Shown: one piece after another, positions 55,353-62,813 of the stretch
How the letters are laid out: each line of letters opens with the position of its first letter
How positions within the stretch are numbered: the first letter of the stretch is position 1
Notes under the pieces: model-generated
Told to the model about the DNA's origin: nothing
What the model saw: the letters and a program-made list of their open reading frames with translations, nothing else
Databases searched by the model: none
DNA from: Candidatus Protochlamydia sp.
Lineage (GTDB): Bacteria > Chlamydiota > Chlamydiia > Chlamydiales > Parachlamydiaceae
DNA: 62,813 nt
Reading direction: 5' to 3'
NCBI GenBank assembly: GCA_013695355.1
Contig: JACDAQ010000037.1
Span: forward strand, 1-62,813
Position numbers and translations under genes: made by a program

Positions 55353-56702
55353 ATGACAATAAACGAAAAAAATATTAATAATAATTTTTTTATTAACACA
55401 GAATATAAAGAAAATTATGTGTTTAATCACAAAAAAATTGAAACTATAGAAACTATTCTTTTTAAAAGAAAAACAAATCCTACTCCTGAATATTCCGGAT
55501 CTTTAAAAACAAGAAAAATAGAGCATAATCAGGATACTCCCCGTAAACAACTTTTTAAGAATGACGATGAAGAATTGTCTAACCCTTTGATTTCAAAATC
55601 TTCTCTTAATGAAAGCCTACCATTTCCCCTTATTTCAGAATTTGAAGAAGATATGACAGTTGATAATAATCAAAAAATTGTTTCTGAAGATGTTAAAAAT
55701 GAACAATTTTATAAAGAAAAAGAGCCTGAACATTGGATTCCAATAACCATAAATAAAGCTAAAAAAATTGAATTTACTATTCCTAAAGAACTTGCTTCTA
55801 TAAAAAATATTATCTATATTTTTAGAAATAAGAAAAATGGAAGGCTTTTAATTGGGAAAACAGAAACGAAATACTCGCAAAGAATGAGCTCCTATAAAAC
55901 AGCTTTTAACAGTGATCTCACTAAAATTCCAAAAAAAATAACAGATAAAAATTTCGTTACTGCAGTAAAAGAAAATCCAACTCACTTTGAGTTAGGTATT
56001 CTTTATGCATTGAAAACCGGGGATGTTTTGAATCAAATGGAAACAAATTTTATTAATTTCAAACTGGCAGGGGGCCATTCTTTATATAATCAAAGAAAGG
56101 GGGGCGCAGGGGGTCGATCGCGTACTGAAGAACAAGAGACGACTTATGCTATTCCGAAAGATGGCCCCTTTTCACCCAAAAAATATTATCCTTTTCATGA
56201 AAACGAGGAGGGTAAAATTCGCCTTTTACTCAGTCCTGGCTTTTATAAAAATGTAAATGAGCTTAAAAATTCACGTATTGACGAAGATCAGGGTTTTTTA
56301 TATGTCATTAAAGAATTAGATACAGGATCAAAATATAATGGTGCTACGACGCAGGAAAATCCTGAGGATCGCATTAATCAACATTTATATAAGGCTCAAA
56401 ATCACAATCCGCATCATAAAAATTATATTCCTAACTTGAAAGACGGGGTGGTTCATCCAAAAATTGGAAAAAACCCTACAAATTATGGGGCCAATGTTCT
56501 GCCTGTTATTTATGACATTACAAACATTCCCCAAGAGGAAAGAAATAATTACCATATCTCAAAAACTTTAAGTGAAGCTGAGATTACAGCGATCAAATTG
56601 AATAAGGCTTTAGTTTCTCAAGGTGGATTCAATTGCAATTCCGGGGGCGGCGGTCCGATTGGCGAATCTAAAAAAAAGAGCTTATTAGCGATTAAATTAT
56701 AG
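55353..56702 (+). CDS. Protein with two GIY-YIG-like nuclease domains
   Basis: This 449-aa protein has a low-complexity polar N-terminus (~1-145) and two related domains. The first (~150-255) has IIYIFRNKKNGRLLIGKTE, an Arg in RMSSYK, the metal-binding Glu in LNQMETNFI and YNQRKGGAGG. The second (~312-440) has FLYVIKELDTGSKYNGATT, EDRINQH, SEAEITAIK and FNCNSGGGG. Each therefore retains the Tyr pair, Arg, Glu and final Asn of the GIY-YIG fold, although the second has YNG for YIG. Such enzymes cut DNA or RNA. Polar N-terminus and AT-rich coding are typical of candidate secreted proteins; whether it acts on host or own DNA is unknown. Confidence 0.8.
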   Translation: MTINEKNINNNFFINTEYKENYVFNHKKIETIETILFKRKTNPTPEYSGSLKTRKIEHNQDTPRKQLFKNDDEELSNPLISKSSLNESLPFPLISEFEEDMTVDNNQKIVSEDVKNEQFYKEKEPEHWIPITINKAKKIEFTIPKELASIKNIIYIFRNKKNGRLLIGKTETKYSQRMSSYKTAFNSDLTKIPKKITDKNFVTAVKENPTHFELGILYALKTGDVLNQMETNFINFKLAGGHSLYNQRKGGAGGRSRTEEQETTYAIPKDGPFSPKKYYPFHENEEGKIRLLLSPGFYKNVNELKNSRIDEDQGFLYVIKELDTGSKYNGATTQENPEDRINQHLYKAQNHNPHHKNYIPNLKDGVVHPKIGKNPTNYGANVLPVIYDITNIPQEERNNYHISKTLSEAEITAIKLNKALVSQGGFNCNSGGGGPIGESKKKSLLAIKL

Positions 56703-57725
56703 CTTTACCATATGATTTAAAAAATGACGGATATCATCGACAGAAAGCCAGCTTGAATTTGTATTAGAGGCGTAGATAAAATCAAGCGGCACAGGTTTTC
56801 CTTTAATAGGGACTCCTGTGTGTTCTGTTGGAATGCGTTCGTCCGCATCTGCCACCAGTTCGGGTAAAATAACATAGTGTTTTTCCAGCTCAACCGTATG
56901 ACGGGCATCGTCTGCACTGATCATTAATTCGTTCAGCTTTTCTCCAGGCCTGATTCCGCAGATTTCTTTGGGCATACCAGGGGCCACAGCCTCAGCTAAG
57001 TCCATGATATGAATGCTGGGTATTTTCGGAACAAAAATTTCTCCTCCCTGCATTTGCTTGAAACAATTACATACAAATTGTACCGATTCTTCGAGCGTGA
57101 TCCAAAAGCGCGTCATCCTGTCATCTGTTACTGGAAGCGACGTAATTCCTTGCCCTATCAGGCTTTGCCAAAAAGGGATAATGCTTCCTCTGCTTCCCGC
57201 AACATTTCCATAGCGGACAACGGAAAAGGCGGGGTAACCTTTGGCTCCGACGTAGGAATTGCCAGCAATGAACAGTTTGTCCGAACAAAGTTTGGTGGCT
57301 CCATATAAATTAACCGGATTGACAGCTTTATCTGTGGAAAGGGCGATCACCTTTTTAACACCGCAATTGATGGCTGCATCGATGATATTCATTGCACCAT
57401 TGACATTTGTCTTGATAAACTCGGAAGGATTGTATTCTGCTGCCGGTACTTGCTTTAGGGCAGCGGCATGTATGATCATTGTGACATCGTTAAAGGCCCG
57501 CATTAAGCGCTGGGAATCTCTGACATCTCCAAGAAAATAACGCATTTTGGGATGATCATAAATTGGATCGCTCCGGCGCATTTCCCACTGCTTCCATTCA
57601 TCGCGGCTAAAAATGATGACCTTGCGGCAGGCGTTATCTTCTAAAATCCGCCTAGCCATGGCGCGCCCGAAACTGCCTGAGCCGCCTGTTATTAAGATTG
57701 TTTGATCAGCAAAAATCGATGTCAT
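56697..57725 (-). CDS. pseB: UDP-GlcNAc 4,6-dehydratase (inverting), PseB/FlaA1 family
   Basis: This 342-aa extended short-chain dehydrogenase has the NAD(P) site GGSGSFG (~14-20), LGDVRDSQRL, HAAALKQVP, and the catalytic STDKAVNPVNLYGATK stretch (Asp-Lys and Tyr). This is the pattern of the soluble inverting dehydratase PseB that starts pseudaminic acid synthesis from UDP-GlcNAc. A generic capsule or LPS sugar dehydratase is the alternative. AGG seven bases before the ATG is the ribosome-binding site. Its end overlaps the convergent GIY-YIG gene by 6 bp. No other pse genes are in the window, but three Maf-type proteins are, about 22 kb away. Confidence 0.88.
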   Translation of the reverse strand: MTSIFADQTILITGGSGSFGRAMARRILEDNACRKVIIFSRDEWKQWEMRRSDPIYDHPKMRYFLGDVRDSQRLMRAFNDVTMIIHAAALKQVPAAEYNPSEFIKTNVNGAMNIIDAAINCGVKKVIALSTDKAVNPVNLYGATKLCSDKLFIAGNSYVGAKGYPAFSVVRYGNVAGSRGSIIPFWQSLIGQGITSLPVTDDRMTRFWITLEESVQFVCNCFKQMQGGEIFVPKIPSIHIMDLAEAVAPGMPKEICGIRPGEKLNELMISADDARHTVELEKHYVILPELVADADERIPTEHTGVPIKGKPVPLDFIYASNTNSSWLSVDDIRHFLNHMVKL

Positions 57726-58168
57726 TGTTATACCTATATTAACGTTAAAATAGGCAAATCAACGCTTTAAAGCAAATAATTTCAGCTGCTCTTTCATCTC
57801 TGCAAATAGCATACAGGTTTATAGATAGGGGAAAGACTGGATTTTCAAATGGAAAATCCTTATAATCCCTTTTTTTCAACCAGGTTGGCCGTCTTATCAT
57901 AACTTCTCCAGAGGTTAAATTGAATAAAATGCCTATGAATCTGAGTTTTGGGTTTCTCTCCTCGATATTAAGGGAGTTTCACGCCCTATCTTCACCCTTT
58001 CTCTCTTCAAGCATATCGATTTGATATTCTTTTCAAGAGAAAGGTCGAATCTAAGGCACGATACTCCTTACTTTCAATGAGATAAACCCAAGCTCAGGTT
58101 GTGAAGCAGCTGCCGCCTGCCCTGAAAAATTTCATTAATAATAAAGACACCCTAGGTAATAGCACTCA
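57726..58168. other. Gap between pseB-like gene and parE
   Basis: About 440 bp upstream of both divergent genes. It contains a small 8-bp hairpin (GGATTTTC/GAAAATCC near 57839) and otherwise no gene, tRNA or repeat that I can support. Promoters for both genes must lie here. Confidence 0.45.
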
Positions 58169-59995
58169 ATGGCAAAGCAATACGACGAAAGTACAGTAAA
58201 GACCTTAGATGCCTTGTCCCATATCCGCTTACGCTCTGGTATGTACATCGGACGTTTAGGAGATGGCTCCAGTCAGGATGACGGAATTTATGTGATGCTT
58301 AAAGAAGTTATCGATAACAGCGTCGATGAATTTATTATGAAGCATGGCAAAAAAATCATAGTTGAAGTTGATGAGGCACAAGGACTTGTCCGCATCCGTG
58401 ATTTCGGCCGGGGCATTCCTTTGGGAAAAGTGATCGATTGTGTTAGCCAGATCAATACGGGTGCCAAATATAATGACGATGTTTTTCAGTTTTCAGTCGG
58501 ATTAAACGGTGTGGGTACAAAAGCGGTTAATGCCCTAGCAAGTCATTTTATTGTGAAAAGCTGCCGCGATGGAGAATTTGTCGAGGCAAGATTTAGCAAA
58601 GGGGCTTTATTAGAGCAAAAAAAAGGGAATACAGGCGAGCCCAATGGAACATATGTTGAATTCATTCCCGATACGGAAATTTTTAAAAAATACCGTTTTC
58701 AGAAGGAATTTATTTTAAAAAGAATCTGGCATTACGCTTATTTAAACTCCGGCCTGCTGCTTGAATTTAACGGTGAAAAAATTCAATCAGAAAATGGACT
58801 CCTCGACCTGCTCAATGCTGAAGTTACCGAAGACCGCCTCTATGAGCCTCTTCATTATCGTGGCAAACTGCTTGAATTTGCTTTTCTGCATACGCACAGT
58901 TATGGAGAAAGTTATTTTTCTTTTGTCAATGGCCAATATACCGCTGACGGCGGCACGCACCTTTCGGCTTTTCGTGAAGGGATTCTTAAAGGGGTTAATG
59001 AGTTCACTAAAAAGAACTTTCAGGGAGTGGATGTCAGGGAAGGATTGGTCGGTACTGTCCTCGTGCGGGTCAAAGATCCTATCTTTGAGTCGCAGACAAA
59101 AAATAAACTGGGCAATACCGAGCTTAGAGGCCCAGTTGTCCAGGAAGTAAAAGAAGCGGTTATAAATCTTTTGCATAAGCATCCAGATATTGCAAACAAA
59201 CTGGTCGAACGCATTGTTTTCAATGAAAAGCTAAGAAGAGAACTCGCGGCAGTTAAAAAAGAAGCCAAAGAAAAGCAAAAGAAAATCTCTTTCAAAATCC
59301 CTAAATTAAGAGACTGCAAATTTCATTACCAGGATCTGAACGGCCGAGGCGAAGGGTCAATGATATTTTTAACGGAAGGGGATTCTGCCAGCGCCTCTAT
59401 TGTCGCTTCCAGAGATCCGTTAAACCAGGCGGTCTTTTCCCTGCGCGGAAAGCCACTGAACGTTTTTGGCATGAAACTGGACCAGCTTTACAAAAACGAA
59501 GAAATGTTCAATTTAATGAATGCGTTGAATATCGAAGATGACATTTCTTTGCTTAGGTACAATAAAGTCATACTTGCAACCGATGCCGATGTCGACGGGA
59601 TGCATATCAGGAACTTATTGATCACTTTCTTTTTGACCTATTTTGAAGGATTGGTATTGAATGGCCATTTGTTTATTCTGGAAACCCCCTTATTTAAAGT
59701 GCGCAACAAGGAGCAGACTTTTTATTGTTATACAGATGAAGAAAGAGAAACAGCGATTGCCAAATTGAAAAAAAATGTGGAAATTACCCGCTTCAAAGGG
59801 CTGGGTGAAATTTCCCCATCAGAATTTGGTCAGTTTATAGGGAACGAAATCCGCCTTATCCCCGTCAACGTGCATTCTTTTTCGGATATTAAGCCGACCC
59901 TGCAATTCTATATGGGTAAGAACACTCCTGAGCGCAAGCAGTTCATAATGGACAACCTTATCAATGAAGATACATTAAATATGGCAGAAGGATAG
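58169..59995 (+). CDS. parE: Topoisomerase IV subunit B-like protein (second GyrB/ParE)
   Basis: This 608-aa type IIA ATPase subunit has the GHKL ATPase region (LKEVIDNSVDEF, RDFGRGIP, SVGLNGVGTKAVNAL), a transducer domain, and the TOPRIM domain (FLTEGDSASASI, ATDADVDGMHIRNLL). With ParC it decatenates and relaxes DNA using ATP. Chlamydia has a second GyrB/GyrA-like pair in the same order, so this is the ParE-type copy rather than gyrase. It ends 3 bp before parC. The ribosome-binding site before its ATG is weak. Confidence 0.93.
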   Translation: MAKQYDESTVKTLDALSHIRLRSGMYIGRLGDGSSQDDGIYVMLKEVIDNSVDEFIMKHGKKIIVEVDEAQGLVRIRDFGRGIPLGKVIDCVSQINTGAKYNDDVFQFSVGLNGVGTKAVNALASHFIVKSCRDGEFVEARFSKGALLEQKKGNTGEPNGTYVEFIPDTEIFKKYRFQKEFILKRIWHYAYLNSGLLLEFNGEKIQSENGLLDLLNAEVTEDRLYEPLHYRGKLLEFAFLHTHSYGESYFSFVNGQYTADGGTHLSAFREGILKGVNEFTKKNFQGVDVREGLVGTVLVRVKDPIFESQTKNKLGNTELRGPVVQEVKEAVINLLHKHPDIANKLVERIVFNEKLRRELAAVKKEAKEKQKKISFKIPKLRDCKFHYQDLNGRGEGSMIFLTEGDSASASIVASRDPLNQAVFSLRGKPLNVFGMKLDQLYKNEEMFNLMNALNIEDDISLLRYNKVILATDADVDGMHIRNLLITFFLTYFEGLVLNGHLFILETPLFKVRNKEQTFYCYTDEERETAIAKLKKNVEITRFKGLGEISPSEFGQFIGNEIRLIPVNVHSFSDIKPTLQFYMGKNTPERKQFIMDNLINEDTLNMAEG

Positions 59996-59998
59996 GCT

Positions 59999-61900
59999 AT
60001 GGAAGATCTTAAGCAGCTGATGCAGCATCATTACATTAAATATGCCTCTTATGTGATTTTAGACCGTGCCATTCCTAATGTCATCGATGGATTAAAACCT
60101 GTCCAGCGACGCATCCTTTACACCTTATGGCTGATGCATGATGGCAGGCTACATAAAGTGGTCAATGTGGCGGGGCAAACAATGGCCTTGCATCCGCATG
60201 GCGATGCTCCTATCACGGATGCTTTAATCAATATTGCTAATAAAGGCTTTCTTCTCGACCGGCAGGGGAATTTTGGGAATTTATTCACCGGCGACCCTGC
60301 AGCGGCGGCGCGTTACATTGAAACCCGTCTGAGCCCATTGGCTAAAGAAGCTCTATTCAACCCTGACCTGACCCCGACGCTTGCCTCATATGATGGACGT
60401 CATCAGGAGCCGGTCCACTTACCTGCTAAAATTCCAATTGTTTTGATGCAGGGGGCTGAAGGTATTGCCGTGGGAATGGCAACCCGAATTTTTCCTCATA
60501 ACTTTTTAGAGTTATTAGAAGCCCAGATTGCCATTTTAGAAGGAAAGCCCTTTTCAATCCTGCCTGATTTTCCGACAGGAGGCATTATGGATGCGTCGGA
60601 ATATGAAAACGGAAGGGGAAAGGTGCGCTTGCGTGCAAGGGTGGAACCAAAAGATGTTAAAACATTGGTCATCACGGAAATATGCTATGGCACAACCACG
60701 GAATCCTTAATACGCAGCATTGATGAAGCGGCTAAAAAAGGTAAAATAAAAATTGATGCCATCAATGACTACACCTCTGAAAAAGTAGAGATTGAAATTA
60801 AATTGCCCAGGGGGCAGTACGCCCAGGATTTATTAGATTCGCTTTATGCCTATACAGAATGTGAAATGACGCTGCATTCGCAAGTAGTCGTGATCAAAGA
60901 TGATTATCCCTGGGAAACTGATGTCGATTCGATCCTTCATCTTTATACTGAAAAATTACAAGAGTATTTGAAAAAAGAGCTTGAGATTGAAAGAGAGCGT
61001 CTGAAGGAAAAGATCTTTGAAAAAAGCCTAGAGCAAATTTTTATAGAAAACAGGCTGTATAAATTGATCGAAGAATTAAAGTCATATGAACAAGTGCATG
61101 CCACCATTCACACAAGCCTAGAGCCTTATCATCCGCAGCTATACCGGATCCCGACAGAAGAGGACAGAGAACGTCTGCTCAGCATACCGATTCGCCGGAT
61201 TTCGCTTTTTGATTTAACCAAAAATCAAAATGATCTACTTTCGTTGGCCGAACAACTCGGCCATGTAGAAAAAGAGTTAAAAAATATCGTTAAAGTGGCC
61301 ATCCGCTATTTAAACCAGATGATCAAGAAGTATGCTAAAGAGTATGTGCGTAAAACTGAAATTCATGAAATCCAGGCTGTCAATACCCGGGCGATGGAAA
61401 CGAAAACTGTCCAGGTCGGATTTGACCCCGCCACGGGCTTTGTAGGAACTAAAGTTGCCAGCCCCTATCTGATCGAATGCACTAATTTTGATAAGCTTTT
61501 GGTCCTATTTGAAGATGGTACCTATCAGGTGCTCAACATCCCTGAAAAGCAGTATATCCATCATAATGACAATAAGGTCGCTTATGTCGGAGCCGCAGAT
61601 AAAAAAACAGCCTTCAGCGTAGTTTACCGCGATCCTCAAACTAATGATTGCTACGGAAAGCGTTTTATCATCGAAAAATTTATTTTGGAGAAGGTATACC
61701 GGTATCTGGATGAGGGCATGAAGTTGGAATTTATTTCAACCCTTCCAGAAGTTACCCTGGAGCTTCAATTAATCCCTTCGGCAAGGAAGGCAGCCGCAAA
61801 ATTGCTTTTTCCGATGAGTAAAATTTTGATTAAAGGCGTGACGGCAAAAGGCAATAAAATGGCCAATCGGGAAATTAAAAAGCTCGTTATCGCCTCATGA
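59999..61900 (+). CDS. parC: Topoisomerase IV subunit A-like protein (second GyrA/ParC)
   Basis: This 633-aa breakage-reunion subunit has IPNVIDGLKPVQRRILYTLW, HPHGDAPI, QGNFGN, the catalytic Tyr in AARYIETRLSPLA (around residue 105) and MQGAEGIAVGMAT. After the coiled-coil gate (~330-470) only about 160 residues remain, too few for the six-bladed wrapping domain of gyrase A; this short tail is in line with chlamydial ParC. AAGGATAGG precedes the ATG within the parE end. It forms an operon with parE, and recX follows after a 62-bp gap. Confidence 0.93.
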   Translation: MEDLKQLMQHHYIKYASYVILDRAIPNVIDGLKPVQRRILYTLWLMHDGRLHKVVNVAGQTMALHPHGDAPITDALINIANKGFLLDRQGNFGNLFTGDPAAAARYIETRLSPLAKEALFNPDLTPTLASYDGRHQEPVHLPAKIPIVLMQGAEGIAVGMATRIFPHNFLELLEAQIAILEGKPFSILPDFPTGGIMDASEYENGRGKVRLRARVEPKDVKTLVITEICYGTTTESLIRSIDEAAKKGKIKIDAINDYTSEKVEIEIKLPRGQYAQDLLDSLYAYTECEMTLHSQVVVIKDDYPWETDVDSILHLYTEKLQEYLKKELEIERERLKEKIFEKSLEQIFIENRLYKLIEELKSYEQVHATIHTSLEPYHPQLYRIPTEEDRERLLSIPIRRISLFDLTKNQNDLLSLAEQLGHVEKELKNIVKVAIRYLNQMIKKYAKEYVRKTEIHEIQAVNTRAMETKTVQVGFDPATGFVGTKVASPYLIECTNFDKLLVLFEDGTYQVLNIPEKQYIHHNDNKVAYVGAADKKTAFSVVYRDPQTNDCYGKRFIIEKFILEKVYRYLDEGMKLEFISTLPEVTLELQLIPSARKAAAKLLFPMSKILIKGVTAKGNKMANREIKKLVIAS

Positions 61901-61962
61901 GAATCAATGATCAACCTTAAAATGTTTGAGCTTGGGGTTAATATAACGGTCTTGGAATATCA

Positions 61963-62571
61963 ATGAAGATTGAAATTTTACCAAAAGAAGGACGCAAAGG
62001 GGTATTGACACTCTTTGTAGATGGAGAAATTTGGAGAGACCTTCACACCTCCTGGGCGGGTCATCATCCAGTATTTCCTGCCTGCACAACAAACGAAGAG
62101 TGGGAGGCTGCTTTCGAACAGTTTGAGTACAAACGGGTGAGAGGCTATGTGATTTGGCGCCTTTCTGCTCAAGCCTATCATTCGCAAACATTAAGCAAGA
62201 TGTTGAGAGAAAGGTCTGTCCGCTCAAGCACAATCGACCGGGTATTGAAGGAATTCAAGGCGTCCGGATATATAAATGATGAGGCCTGGGTTGCCTCCTA
62301 TATCGAAAGCCGGCAAAAACGGTATGGATTTAATGCTATCCTGGCTCAATTAAGGAGCAAGGGACTACCAGCTGAAGTGTTGCAAGCGATTGAAAGGCCT
62401 GAAAAAAAAGAAGAGCATGAAAAAGAGGGGATTGTGCGTTTATTGCGCACCCGTTACCGCTCTAAGGATTTGTCTGAATACAAAACGAAGCAAAAAGTAT
62501 TTGCTGCGCTTATGCGCAAAGGCTTTGCCTTTGAAAATATTCAGTGTGTTTTAAATGATTTTGAGGTTTAA
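61963..62571 (+). CDS. recX: Regulatory protein RecX
   Basis: This 202-aa protein has the RecX three-helix repeats: YVIWRLSAQAYHSQTLSKML, then IDRVLKEFKASGYINDEAWVASYIESR and ILAQLRSKGLPAEVLQAI, with a C-terminal KVFAALMRKGFAFENIQCVL. RecX binds inside the RecA filament and inhibits it. No recA lies in the window. GGA about nine bases before the ATG is the best site. It is followed at once by the antiporter gene. Confidence 0.88.
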   Translation: MKIEILPKEGRKGVLTLFVDGEIWRDLHTSWAGHHPVFPACTTNEEWEAAFEQFEYKRVRGYVIWRLSAQAYHSQTLSKMLRERSVRSSTIDRVLKEFKASGYINDEAWVASYIESRQKRYGFNAILAQLRSKGLPAEVLQAIERPEKKEEHEKEGIVRLLRTRYRSKDLSEYKTKQKVFAALMRKGFAFENIQCVLNDFEV

Positions 62572-62813
62572 ATGGAAGTTCATTTATTTTTGATTCAACT
62601 CGTTCTAATTCTTCTCTCAGCCCGTTTAATGGGGGAGGCAGCGGCCTATTTCAAAATTCCTTCAGTTATCGGCGAACTGATGGCTGGAATTATCATCGGC
62701 CCAAGTATCTTAGGGCTTGTTGATATCAGCAATCCAATTCATCTTTTAGCTCAAGTTGGAATTATCTTGCTTCTTTTTGAAGTTGGGATTGAAACCGATA
62801 TCGGCCATTTAAC
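62572..62813 (+). CDS. CPA2-type Na+/H+ (Kef-like) antiporter, N-terminal part
   Basis: Only the first 80 codons are inside the window. The translation begins MEVHLFLIQLVLILLSARLM and includes KIPSVIGELMAGIIIGPSIL and LAQVGIILLLFEVGIETD, the hallmark of monovalent cation:proton antiporter-2 proteins (NapA/KefB type). The ATG follows the recX stop directly, with GAGG five bases upstream, so they are co-translated. Whether a C-terminal TrkA-N or USP domain is present cannot be seen. Confidence 0.85.
   Translation, partial: MEVHLFLIQLVLILLSARLMGEAAAYFKIPSVIGELMAGIIIGPSILGLVDISNPIHLLAQVGIILLLFEVGIETDIGHL

Noticed and set aside
57839-57865. Hairpin GGATTTTC/GAAAATCC as a terminator or riboswitch
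   Set aside because: Short AT-rich stem with no plus-strand gene ending before it and no known riboswitch core; left unassigned.
1-62813. CRISPR arrays, prophage or rRNA genes
   Set aside because: No regularly spaced direct repeats, no integrase, capsid or terminase genes, and no rRNA sequence were seen.

Overview
The window looks like chromosome from an amoeba-associated ("environmental") chlamydia of the Parachlamydiaceae type. Supporting this are an AT-rich genome with small intergenic gaps, an NtrC-type regulator and kinase resembling chlamydial CtcC/CtcB, a second type II topoisomerase pair (ParE/ParC) near hemA, a DUF155/RMD1 gene just after recO, and many eukaryote-like repeat proteins (LRR, ankyrin). 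AsnRS, which as I recall Chlamydiaceae lack, argues against a classical pathogen. The species cannot be fixed from sequence alone.

Layout. (1) 0.1-9.6 kb: a tight four-gene plus-strand operon (LRR protein, 2282-aa ankyrin protein, glycine-zipper membrane protein, four-helix membrane protein) ending in a terminator. It is followed by a 1185-aa SecA-like motor with an unrecognised N-terminal third. (2) 13.4-18.3 kb: a winged-helix/Fic protein with a degraded active site, a decayed copy of a gene end, then a minus-strand operon of antitoxin, RelE/ParE toxin, YidD and a glycosyltransferase/TPR protein, and rpsD. (3) 18.6-22.4 kb: a 1260-aa protein with unusually long ankyrin repeats and a C-terminal His-Asn-Gln-Cys arrangement suggesting a CE-clan-like cysteine enzyme. 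(4) 22.7-26.5 kb: an overlapping sensor kinase, sigma-54 activator and acetate kinase operon. (5) 27.6-34.8 kb: three tandem DUF115/Maf-type proteins, two with YwqK/MORN-like tails, behind a small coiled-coil gene. (6) 35-41 kb: two large coiled-coil proteins flanking two convergent, paralogous LcrH/SycD-like TPR proteins, a likely type III effector/chaperone locus. (7) 41-46.8 kb: PD-(D/E)XK nuclease domain, hpf, rlmN, tRNA-Arg, a mazF pseudogene, recO, tRNA-Leu, DUF155 and an unknown gene. (8) 47-54 kb: murJ, an 858-aa putative SopB/IpgD-type phosphoinositide phosphatase, nfo and asnS. (9) 54-62.8 kb: hemA, a double GIY-YIG protein, a PseB-like UDP-GlcNAc 4,6-dehydratase, parE, parC, recX and the start of a CPA2 antiporter.

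How the parts fit. Housekeeping genes (ribosome, tRNA synthesis, DNA repair, topoisomerase, heme, cell wall) form a conserved scaffold. Host-interaction genes (ankyrin, LRR, Fic, phosphatase-like, chaperone/coiled-coil) sit between them, several where I recall close neighbours in Chlamydia. The Maf-type genes and the PseB-like dehydratase together hint at nonulosonic-acid-type protein glycosylation with no flagellar gene in sight. The most notable candidates for new biology are the LRR/ankyrin/membrane operon with its SecA-like neighbour, the ankyrin-CE-like protein, the SopB-like protein, and the Maf/YwqK cluster. Small features not visible as long reading frames include two tRNAs with strong promoters, the mazF pseudogene with two stops and two frameshifts, a promoter plus 5' hairpin in front of hpf, and two families of inverted repeats.
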